From Kibdelosporangium sp040675465 (GTDB lineage Bacteria; Actinomycetota; Actinomycetes; Mycobacteriales; Pseudonocardiaceae): a stretch of DNA of 64,000 nt. The notes below the pieces were generated by a model that was not told where the DNA came from, searched no databases, and saw only the letters and a list, made by a program, of their open reading frames with translations. The stretch covers positions 62,001 to 126,000 of the forward strand of contig NZ_JBFAPA010000002.1 of NCBI RefSeq assembly GCF_040675465.1. The letters run 5' to 3'. This document shows positions 19,601-31,600 of this stretch, one piece after another. Made by a program: the position numbers and the translations under genes. Within the stretch, counting starts at the first letter, position 1, and each line of letters starts with the position of its first letter.

Positions 19601-22600
19601 AGCTCGCCGACCGTGGCTTCGCCTATGGCCCGCCTTTCCAGGGGTTGCGGGCGGTGTGGCGGCGCGGTGAGGAGGTGTTCGCCGAGGTCGGCCTGAACGT
19701 CGACGAGGAGAGGGAGGCCAACGCGTTCGGCCTGCACCCAGCCCTGCTCGACATGGTCTTGCACGCCACCAACTTCGCTGGCCTGGCCGGGGCGCTGCCG
19801 TTCTCGTGGCAGGGCGTCTCGCTGCACGCTGTCGGCGCGTCGGCGCTGCGGGTGAAGGTCATTCCCGCTGGTCCGGAGGTTGTTGGGATCTCGGTCGCTG
19901 ACGGCGTTGGGCAGCCGGTGGCGACGGTGGACTCGCTGGTCATGCGGGTTCCGTCGGCCGCGCAGCTCACGAGCGTGGATTCGCTGTATCGCATGGACTG
20001 GGTGCCGGTGGCCGGTGGTTCCCTGGATGCTCCGGTCGTTCAGGGCACGGACGTCCACACCGTTCTGGCCGCGCTCCAGTCCAACGTGGACTCGCAACTG
20101 GTGGTTCGGACTCGGGGCGCGTTCGAGGACAACCTCGCGGCTGCAGCGGTGTGGGGTCTGGTTCGGGCGGCTCAGGTGGAGTACCCGGGCCGGTTCGTGA
20201 TCGTGGACAGCGACGGCGACCTTCCACCGCTGAATACCGACGAACCACAGCAGATCGTCCGCGATGGCAAGCTTTACGCCGGACGTCTGGTCAAAGTCGC
20301 GCCTGTCCAAGAGCTTCCCGCCTGGGATCCCGAGGGTACGGTGCTGATCACCGGCGGTACCGGTGGTCTGGGCCGCCTGCTGGCCCGGCACCTGGTGACC
20401 GAGTATGGGGTCCGCCATCTGCTTCTGGTCAGTCGCCGTGGCGTCGTTGAGGGGCTGGAGGACCTGGACGCCTCGATCACCGTCGCTGCCTGTGACGTCA
20501 CCGACCGGGACGCCCTCGCTCAGCTTCTGTCCAGTCTGGACGGACCGTTGACCGCGGTTGTCCACGCTGCGGGAACTCTCGACGACGGCTTGCTGGCCTC
20601 GCTCACCCCGGAGCGGCTGGATACCGTGCTGGCGACCAAGGCGGACGCCGCCTGGGCGCTGCACGAACTGACCCAGGACATGGATCTGGCCGCGTTCATC
20701 ATGTTCTCGTCGGTCATCGGCACCCTCGGCGGCGCCGGACAGGCCAACTACGCCGCCGCCAACGCATATCTCGACGGTCTTGCGCGCCTACGGCACGCTC
20801 AGGGCCTTCCCGCGCTGTCGCTCGCGTGGGGACCGTGGGCGCAAGAACTCGGCGGCATGACCGGGTCCCTGTCCGATGTGGACATGCAACGATTTGCCCG
20901 GGCGGGCATGCTTCCCCTTGAAGGCGCGGACGGTCTTCGGCTGTTCGATGCTGCGCTCGCCTCGGGTGAACCCGTGGTCGTTCCGGTCCGGCTTGACCTG
21001 CCTGGCCTGCGGGAACGTGATGAGGTCCCGTCGGCGCTGCGTGGTCTGGTCCGCCGGACCCGGCGGGCCGCTCAGGCTGGGGCGGCGAATGGTTCATTCG
21101 CGCAGAGCCTGGCCGGGCTGGACGCTGAGCAGCGCTTGACTGCGGCGGCCGAGTTGGTTCGGGCGCAGGCGGCTGCGGTGCTGGCGGCCGAGGCGGCGGG
21201 TATCGACGGCGGGATGACGTTCAAGGAGATCGGGTTCGACTCACTGACCGCGATCGAGCTGCGCGACCGGCTGAGCACCAAGTCCGGGCTGCGGCTCTCG
21301 CCCACGGTGATCTTCGACTACCCGACCGTGGCCGGCCTGGCCGGCCACCTCGTCGACGAACTCTTCGGCACGGACGTGCTTTCGCCGGTGATCCCCGGTG
21401 TGCTGGTCGGCAACGACCCCATCGTGATCGTCGGCATGGGCTGCCGGTATCCGGGTGGGGTCGAGTCGCCCGAGGATCTGTGGCGGCTGGTCACCGACGG
21501 CGCCGACGCGATCTCTGGCTTCCCGACTGACCGTGGCTGGGACCTGGATGCCCTGTACAACACCGATCCGGATCACCCGGGCACGTCCTACTCGCGTGAG
21601 GGCGGGTTCCTGCACACCGCGGCCGAGTTCGACGCGGCCTTCTTCGGAATGAGCCCGCGCGAGGCGCTTGCCACCGACGTTCAGCAGCGGCTGTTGCTGG
21701 AGGTGTCGTGGGAGGCGGTCGAACGTGCCGGGATCGACCCGGTGGGGTTGCGCGGCAGCCAGACCGGTGTTTTCGCCGGTGTGATGTACAACGACTACGG
21801 CAAGGTCCTTGAGCGCGACGAGTTCGAGGGCCACGTCATCAACGGTAGCTTCGCCAGCGTCGTGACCGGCCGCGTGTCCTACACCCTGGGTCTTGAGGGG
21901 CCAGCGGTCACTGTGGACACCGCATGCTCGTCTTCGTTGGTGGCCATGCACATGGCGGCGCAGGCGCTCCGGTCCGGTGAATGCTCGCTGGCGCTGGCCG
22001 GCGGTGTCACGGTGATGTCGACTCCACGGTCCTTTGTGGAGTTCTCACGGCAGCGTGGCTTGTCTCCCGATGGCCGGTGCCGGTCGTTCTCCGAGTCCGC
22101 GAACGGTGTGGGCTGGTCTGAAGGCGTCGGCATGCTGGTGTTGGAGCGCCAGTCGGACGCCATCCGCAATGGCCACCCCATCCTAGCTGTGTTCCGGGGT
22201 TCGGCCATCAACCAGGACGGCGCCTCCAACGGCCTGACCGCGCCAAACGGCCCGTCGCAGCAACGAGTGATCCGGCAAGCGCTTGCGTCTGCTGGCCTGT
22301 CTACTTCGGACGTCGACGTTGTCGAGGCGCACGGCACCGGGACCACTCTCGGTGACCCGATCGAGGCGCAGGCGCTGCTCGCGACCTACGGCCAGAACCG
22401 CGAGAACCCGTTGCTCCTGGGCTCGATCAAGTCGAACATCGGTCACACTCAGGCGGCCGCGGGTGTCGCCGGTGTGATCAAGATGGTCCAGGCCATGCAG
22501 CACGGCGAGCTGCCCCAGACCCTCCACGTCGACGCGCCTTCGTCGCATGTGGACTGGACTGCGGGTGCTGTCGAACTCATCACTTCACAGGTCGCCTGGC

Positions 22601-25600
22601 CCGAGGTGAGCCGGGTGCGCCGGGCGGGGGTGTCTTCGTTCGGGATCAGCGGCACCAACGCGCACGTGATCCTGGAACAGGTCGTGAACGCCGAGGCGAC
22701 GGCTGTCGCGGTGAAGACACCCCCGCCGTTGGTGCTGTCCGCGAAGAGCCCGGCAGCCCTGTCCGCGCAGGCCGCCCGGTTGGTGGAGCACTTCGAAGCC
22801 GGAGCGTCCATTGCGGACACCGCGTTCTCGTTGGCCGGCCGGTCGGGCTTCGAGCACCGGGCGGCCGTGGTCGCCGAGGACCGCGACGGGGTGTTGGCAG
22901 GCCTGGCCGCACTCGCCGAGGGCCGCCCGGCACTGGGCGTGCTGACCGGGTCACCGGTGCCCGGCAAGACCGGATTCCTGTTCGCTGGGCAGGGTTCCCA
23001 GCGGCTTGGCATGGGGAAGGACCTCTATGACCGATTCGATGTTTTCGCTGGCGTTCTCGATGCCGTTCTCGCCGGTCTGGATCCTGCTGTCCGTTCTGTT
23101 GTGTGGGGTGCGGATGCGGAGGCGCTGAACCGCACCGAGTTCACGCAGCCCGCCATATTCGCTCTCGAAGTAGCCCTCTACCGGTTGCTTGAGAACTGGG
23201 GTGTCAAGCCCGACTACTTGGTGGGGCATTCGGTCGGTGAGATCGCGGCCGCTCATGTTGCTGGGGTGCTGTCGCTTTCGGACGCCTGCAAGTTGGTCAC
23301 CGCTCGGGCTCGCCTGATGCAGGCGTTGTCTGCGGGCGGCGCGATGGTTTCGGTGCGGGCGACCGAGGACGAGGTCTCGCCTTTGTTGACCTCGCAGGTC
23401 GGGATCGCGGCTGTGAACGGGCCTACGTCGGTGGTGGTTGCCGGTGACGAGGCTGAGGTTCTGACGATTGCCTCGCGGTTTGAGAAGTCCAAGCGGCTGC
23501 GGGTCTCGCATGCTTTCCATTCGCCGTTGATGGATCCGATGCTGGATGAGTTCCGTGCGGTCGTTTCGGAGTTGGAGTTCTCCGAGCCGCGGATCGCGAT
23601 GTTGTCGCCTGTTTCGGATCCGGAGTACTGGGTTCGGCATGTGCGGGAGGCGGTTCGGTTCGCGGATCATGTGCGGGCGTTGCACGAGGCTGGAGTCTCG
23701 AGGTTTGTCGAGATCGGGCCGGATGGCGTGCTGACCGCGATGGCTCGCGAGTCGTTGCCGGACTCGGCCGTGCTGGTTCCGGTGCTGCGCAAGGATCGCC
23801 CCGAGGGGTTGTCCGCGATGACCGCGCTCGGTCAGCTGCTGGTGCACGGCGGTCGGATCGACTGGGCGGCCTTGGTTCCTGGAGCACAGCGGATCGGCCT
23901 GCCTACCTACGCGTTCCAGCATGAGCGCTACTGGCCGTCGGCTGGCCGGACCTTGTTGTCGTCCGCTGTTGAGTTGGCGGATTCGCCTGGTGAGTCGCTG
24001 CTGAGCGGTACCGTTTCGCTGCAAACCCATCCGTGGCTGGCCGATCACCGGATCAGGGGCAGTGTGCTGTTGCCTGGAACGGCTTTTGTCGAGTTGGCGG
24101 TTCAGGCCGGCGATCACGTCGGGTGTGACACCCTGGCGGAGCTGACTTTGTCGACGCCGCTGGTGGTTCCCGAGCAAGGCGGCGTGCAGATCCAGGTCGC
24201 CGTCGGACCGGAAGGGTCCGGGTCGCGGTCGGTGGCGTTCTATTCGCGTCCAGCAGGGACAGTCGAGTGGACCAAGCACGCATCCGGGCTGTTGACCACG
24301 GGCGCCGTCTCGGTTGACTTCGACAGTGTGGAATGGCCGCCCGCAGGTGCCGAGATCATTGACCTGGATGGGCTTTACTCGCAGCTGACTGCCAACGGGT
24401 TCGACTACGGTCCTGCTTGCCGAGGGCTCACGGCCGCTTGGCAGCGCGATGGTGAGGTGTTCGCCGAGGTCTCGCTGAACGAGGAGAACCGGGCCGACGC
24501 TTCCCTGTTCGGCCTGCATCCCGCGTTGCTGGATTCCGTTCTGCGGGCCACTGCGCTCGGCGCACTCGCTGAGCCTGGCGTGTTGCCGTTCTCGTGGCAG
24601 GGTTTCTCGCTACATGCCGAGGGTGCGACTTCGGTCCGCGTCAAGATGTCCCCGGTGGGCCCGAATGAGGTTTCCATCGCGCTGACCGACCCTGCTGGTG
24701 GACCGGTTGCCTGCGTTGAGTCTCTGGTGTTGCGTCCGATGTCGACGGCCGGTTCTTCTCGGGACCCGTTGTTCCGGCTGGACTGGGTGCCGTTCAGCGT
24801 TGGTGATGCCACTGTGGACTTCGAGACGGTTGCTGTCGAAGGTGATGTCTACGCCGCAACTACAACGGCGTTGGAACGGGTTCAGGCCGCGTTGGCGGAC
24901 GACTCGCGTCTGGTGTTCGTTACCCGAGGTGCTGTCGATGGCTCGGACTTGGCCGCGGCGGCGGTGTGGGGTCTGGTGCGGTCGGCACAGATCGAGCACC
25001 CGGACCGGTTCACTCTCGTTGATTCCGATGGCAGCTCGGACCTTGTCGCCGCGGTGGCCTCTGGTGAGCCGCAGCTGGTGATTCGTGACGGTGAGGTGAA
25101 GATCGGCCGGCTTGCCCGGGTGGCCGCGATCGACACATTCGAATGGGCGCCGGACAGCACTGTGCTGATCACCGGCGGTACAGGTGGATTGGGTGCTCTG
25201 ATCGCCAAGCATCTCGCGGGGCAAGGCGTTCGGGATCTGGTGCTGGTCAGCCGTCGTGGTCTGGAAGCGCCGGGTGCTGCCGAGTTGGTGGCGTCGCTTG
25301 CGGATCTCGGTGCGACCGCTCGGGTCCATGCTTGTGATATGGCCGATCGGGATGCTGTGGCCGAGTTGCTCGCCGCGAACCCGGTCACCGCGGTGATCCA
25401 CTCCGCTGGTGTCCTCGATGACGGCGTGATCGAGTCGCTGACTCCCGAACGGTTCGCGACCGTGCTGCGGTCCAAGGTGGATGCTGCCTGGAACCTGCAC
25501 TCGCTGACTCAGGATCTGTCGGCGTTCGTCGTGTTCTCATCGGTAGTCGGCACGCTCGGCGGTGCAGGGCAGGCGAACTACGCTGCCGCAAACGCTTTCC

Positions 25601-28600
25601 TCGACGCTTTGGCCGTTCATCGGCAGTCTCAGGGCCTTCCGGCGACCTCGTTGGCGTGGGGGCCGTGGGCGCAGGCATCCGGGATGACCAGCGCACTGTC
25701 CGAAGCGGACATGCAGCGGCTCGCCCGGGCCGGGATGCCGCCGATCGAACCCGCGCAGGGCTTGGCTTTGTTCGACGCGGCTCTCGCTGCTGGGACTCCG
25801 GCGGTTCTTCCGGTTCGCTTCGATCTGGCAGCTCTCCGGGCGAGTGGCGAGGTGCCATACGCATTCCGCGGCTTGATCAAAACCCGGACGCGGCGGACCG
25901 CCGGCGTGGCTTCGGCCGTCTCTGACCGGTTCGCGCGGCTGACCGAGGCCGATCGGCGGACCGCTCTTGTTGATCTCGTGCGTGTTCAGGTCGCCTTGGT
26001 TCTCGGGCACGCCACCGCCGACACCATCGATCCGACACGGGCGTTCCAGGAGCAGGGCTTCGATTCGTTGACCGCAGTCGACCTGCGCAACCGGCTGGCC
26101 GCCGAGACCGGCTTGCGCCTGCCTGCCACGCTCACGTTCGACTACCCGACCGTCAACACCCTGGCCGCGTACCTGTTCGACTCGTTGTTCGGGGCGGATG
26201 TCGACGTTCCGGTGGTGTCCGGCGCCATCGTCTCGGACGACCCGATCGTCATCGTCGGCATGGGATGTCGTTACCCCGGTGGGGTTTCCTCGCCGGAGGA
26301 CCTGTGGGAGCTGGTCTCGTCCGGTGTGGACGCGGTGTCCGGGTTCCCGGTCAACCGCGGCTGGGACCTCGACTCGTTGTACAACCCCGATCCCGCGCAC
26401 TTCGGCACCACCTACAGCCGCGAGGGCGGGTTCCTGCACGAGGCCGGCGCGTTCGACGCCTCGTTCTTCGGGTTGAGCCCTCGTGAAGCCGTAGCCATGG
26501 ACTCGCAGCAGCGGCTGTTGCTGGAGGTCTCATGGGAGGCTGTTGAACGGGCCGGGATCGATCCGCTTGCGTTGCGCGGCAGTCGGACCGGTGTGTTCGC
26601 GGGCGTGATGTACAGCGACTACGCCACCATTCTGTCGGGTACCGAGTTCGAAGGCTTCCAGAGCAACGGCAGCGCCCCCAGCATCGCCTCCGGCCGCGTC
26701 TCCTACGCCCTCGGGCTTGAGGGTCCTGCGGTCACTGTGGACACTGCGTGCTCGTCTTCATTGGTGGCTATGCATTTGGCGGCTCAGGCTTTGCGGTCGG
26801 GGGAGTGTTCGCTGGCTTTGGCGGGTGGCGTCACGGTGATGTCGACTCCGCTGGCTTTTGTGGAGTTCTCGCGGCAGCGTGGGCTTGCTCCTGATGGTCG
26901 GTGTAAGTCGTTCTCGGACTCGGCTGATGGTGTGGGTTGGGCTGAGGGTGTGGGGATGCTGGTGTTGGAACGCCAGTCGGATGCTGTGCGGAATGGGCAC
27001 CGAATCCTGGCTGTTGTCCGGGGTTCGGCGGTGAACCAGGATGGGGCTTCTAACGGTTTGACTGCTCCGAATGGTCCTTCGCAGCAGCGGGTGATTCGGC
27101 AAGCGCTTGCGTCGGCGGGGTTGTCTACGTCGGATGTTGATGCTGTTGAGGCGCATGGCACTGGAACCACGCTGGGTGATCCGATCGAGGCGCAGGCTCT
27201 TTTGGCGACTTACGGTCAGGACCGGTCGGCGCCACTCCTGCTGGGCTCGCTGAAGTCCAACATCGGGCACGCTCAGGCGGCTGCCGGTGTGGCCGGTGTG
27301 ATCAAGATGGTCCAGGCCATGCGGCACGGCGTGGTGCCCAAGACACTGCACGTCACCTCGGCCTCGTCGCATGTGGACTGGACCGAGGGAGCCGTTGAAC
27401 TGGTCACTGACGAAGTTGAGTGGCCAGAGACGGGCCGGGCACGCCGGGCTGGTGTGTCCTCCTTCGGCATCAGCGGGACGAATGCGCATGTGATCTTGGA
27501 GGGGGTGAATGCGGAGGCCGGGGCCACGGCGGCTCCGAGCGAGGGGCCAGTGCCTTTGGTGCTGTCGGGCAAGAGTGACGACGCGGTGCGGGCGCAGGCC
27601 GAGCGTCTGGCGGCACATCTCGCGGCGCAGGACGGGAAGCTCGACGCTGGTCTCTCGGTTGGCTCTGGTGGCGTGGCTGGGCTCGGCGATGTGGCGTTTT
27701 CGCTGGCTAGGAGCCGGTCGCCGTTCGAGCACCGGGCTGCGATCGTGGCTGCGGATGGGGACCAAGCGGTTGCGGCGTTGCGAGCCGTTGCTGACGGTGA
27801 GGCGGCTGTCGGTCGGGGTGTGAGCGGCGGGAAGGTTGGGTTCTTGTTCGCGGGGCAGGGGTCTCAGCGGTTGGGCATGGGGCGCGACCTCTACCTGCAA
27901 TATCCGGTGTTCGCCGAGGCGTTTGATGCTGCTCTCGGGGTGTTGGAGCCGGGGTTGCGGGAGATCATGTGGGGTGATGATGCCGAGGTGTTGAGTCAGA
28001 CGGGGTTCACGCAGCCTGCGTTGTTCGCGTTTGAGGTGGCGCTCTATCGACTTGTCGAGTCTTGGGGTGTGCGGGCCGACTATCTGGTGGGGCACTCCAT
28101 CGGGGAGATTGCCGCTGCCCATGTGGCTGGGGTGTTGTCGTTGGCGGATGCGGGGCGGTTGGTGTCGGCAAGGGCACGGTTGATGCAGGCGCTTCCGGCT
28201 GGTGGAGCAATGGTGTCTGTGCGGGCGACCGAGGAAGAGGTCGTTCCGCTGCTCACCGGCCGGGTGGGGATCGCGGCGGTGAATGGGCCGAATTCGGTTG
28301 TCATCGCTGGTGATGAGGCTGAGGTGCTGGCCATTGCTGGGCGGTTTGAGAAGTCGAAGCGGCTCAAGGTGTCGCATGCGTTCCATTCGCCGTTGATGGA
28401 CCCGATGCTGGATGAGTTCCGGGTTGTGGTGGCGGAGTTGACCTTCGCGGAGCCGCGGATCCCGATGTTGTCTCCTGTTTCGGAGCCGGAGTACTGGGTG
28501 CAGCATGTGCGGGAGGCGGTTCGGTTCGCGGATCACGTCACGGTGTTGAGTGATGTGGGTGTGACGAGGTTTGTTGAGGTTGGGCCGGATGGTGTGTTGA

Positions 28601-31600
28601 CGGCGATGGCGCGGGAGTCGTTGCCGGATGAGGCGGTCTTCATTCCGTTGCAGCGCAAGGGGCGGCCGATCGCGCAGGCGGTTGGCGAGCTGTTTGTGGC
28701 AGGAATCGCGATGGATTGGTCCGCTTTGTTGCCCGGGGCGCGGATTGTCGACTTGCCGACGTATGGCTTCCAGCACGAGTGGTTCTGGCCCAAGGCGGCC
28801 CGGGCGCTCGGGAACGCAGCGGCGATCGGGCTGACCGCGGCCGGGCATCCGTTGCTGGGCGGCACGATCGAGCTGGCCGACTCCGACGACGTGGTGTTCA
28901 CCGGGCGGTTGTCGATCTCGACGCACCCGTGGCTGGCCGAGCACGTCGTCCAGGGCTCGGTGCTGGTGCCGGGCGCGGCGTTCGTGGAGATGGCGTTCCG
29001 GGCCGGTGAGCAGGTCGGATGCGAGCGCATCGACGAGTTGACCTTGGGTGCGGCGCTGGTGTTGCCGGAGCGCTCTGGGGTTCAGGTGCAGGTGCGGGTG
29101 GGTACGCCGGACGAGGATGGGCGCCGGTCGATCGGCGTGTTCGCGCGGGCGGACGAGCAGCATTGGACGCAGCACGCCGGTGGGTTCCTGTCCGCGGCGG
29201 TCTCACCGAGCTTCCAGCTGGCCGACTGGCCGCCGGTGGCTGACTGTGTGGATGTCACCGACTTCTACGACGGCCGGGCCGCGGACGGCTTCGACTACGG
29301 GCCGCTGTTCCAGGGGCTGACCGCCGCCTGGCGTGCCGGTGACCAGGTGTTCGCCGAGGTCAGCCTGGCTTCCGAGGAGACCGGGTTCGGCATTCACCCG
29401 GCGTTGCTGGACGCGACCCTGCACGCGGCCCGATTGCTGGGCGTGAGCGACCGTGGTGTGCCGTTCGCCTGGGAAGACGTGTCGCTACACGCTTCTGGTG
29501 CTTCGTCGGTGCGGGTCCGGTTGCGGCTCCTTGGCTCTGACACGGTGTCGGTCGAGATCGCCGACTCCGCAGGCGCTCCGGTTGCGTCGATCGGCTCGCT
29601 GACCGTCCGGGCCCAGGCTCAACCGGTCGCGGACGACCTCTACAGTGTCGAGTGGGTGACTGCCAAGCTGGCCAAGGCTTCCGGCGACTACACGATCGTC
29701 GAGGTCAGCGCTGGTGAGGACGTCGTGGCTTCGGCTCACGCCGTGGCGGCCGCTGTGCTTGACCGCATTCAGGGCACCGATGAGCGCCTGGCCTTCGTGA
29801 CTCGAGGCGACCTTGCGGCCTCGGTGGTCTGGGGTCTCGTGCGGTCGGCACAGGTCGAGCAGCCGGGCCGGTTCATGCTCGTGGACACCGACGGTTCTCT
29901 GGAAGTCGCTGCGGCTCTCGGCTTGGATGAACCGCAGGTGCGGATCCGGGACGGCGAGGTGCGCGTGGCGCGTCTCGCTCGGGTCACCGCGGACGCTTCG
30001 CACACCTGGGACGGGACGGTGCTGATCACCGGTGGGACCGGTGGTCTCGGGCGTCTCGTTGCCAAGCACCTTGCCGAACAAGGGGTTCGTGATCTGTTGC
30101 TGGTCAGCCGTCGCGGTGGTGGTTCTGACCTGGTGGCGGAGTTGGCTTCGCTGGGTGCGTCGGCGCGGGTGGTCGCCTGTGACGTCACCGATCGGGATGC
30201 GCTGGCATCCTTGCTGGCCGGCGAGTCGTTGTCGGCGGTGATCCACACCGCTGGGGTGTTGGACGATGGCGTGCTCGGATCGTTGACACCCGAGCGGATA
30301 GACGCGGTGCTGCGGCCCAAGGTCGACGCTGCCTGGAACCTGCACGAGCTGACCCAGGTCATGGACCTTTCGGCGTTCGTGCTGTTCTCCTCGGTGGCGG
30401 GGACGTTCGGCGGCGCGGGGCAGGCGAACTACGCGGCGGGCAACACGTTCCTCGACGCACTGGCCGAACATCGCCGAGCGCAGGGACTTCCGGCTGTTTC
30501 CCTGGCGTGGGGGCCGTGGTCGCAGGCCGGCGGGATGACGAGCACGTTGACCGACACCGACATCGAGCGGATGAACCGGTCCGGCCTGCCGCCGCTGAGT
30601 GTCTCGCAGGGGCTGGCTTTGTTCGATGCGGCGATGGCTTCCAGCAAGGGCGCTGTTGTGCCGGTTCGGCTTGACCTGCCGGTGATCCGGGCTCTCGGCG
30701 ATGTGCCGCACATGCTTCGGGGCCTGGTCCGGGCGCCGAAGCGGCGCTCCGCTTCGGCCACTCCGCTTACCGAGCGGTTGGCCGGGCTGGGCGAGGGTGA
30801 GCGCCGTGAGGTGCTTGTTGACCTCGTGCGCACTCAGGTCGCGATGGTTTTGGGCCACGCCAATGGGTCCTCAGTAGACTCGACGCGGGCTTTCCAGGAC
30901 CTCGGGTTCGACTCGTTGACCGCCGTCGAACTCCGCAACCGCTTGGGCACGGTCACCGGGATGCGTTTGCCCGCAACGGTTGTCTTCGACTATCCGACGG
31001 TGACTGCGTTGGCTGGGTTCCTGTTGGAGTCGCTGTTCGGGACGGATGTTGTGGCGCCGGTGGTGTCCGGCGCTCTCGTCTCGGATGACCCGATCGTCAT
31101 TGTGGGGATGGGGTGTCGATACCCGGGTGGAGTTTCCTCGCCCGAGGACCTGTGGCGGTTGGTGGCTGATGGTGTCGACGCGGTTTCTGGGTTCCCGGTT
31201 GATCGCGGGTGGGATCTCGATGGTCTGTATGACCCGGATCCTTCGCACATAGGAACTTCATACACGCGCGAGGGTGGGTTCTTGCACACCGCCGCGGAGT
31301 TCGACGCTGACTTGTTCGGGTTGAGCCCGCGCGAGGCTCTGGCGACGGATGCTCAGCAGCGGCTGTTGCTGGAGGTGTCGTGGGAGGCTGTTGAGCGGGC
31401 GGGGATCGACCCGCTTTCGTTGCGGGGCAGCCAGACCGGTGTTTTCGCGGGCGTGATGTACAACGACTACGGAACTTTGTTGGGTGGTGGGGAGTTCGAG
31501 GGCTACCAAGGCAACGGCAGTGCGGGCAGTGTGGCTTCCGGCCGGATCTCTTATACTTTTGGGCTTGAGGGGCCTGCGGTCACTGTGGACACTGCGTGCT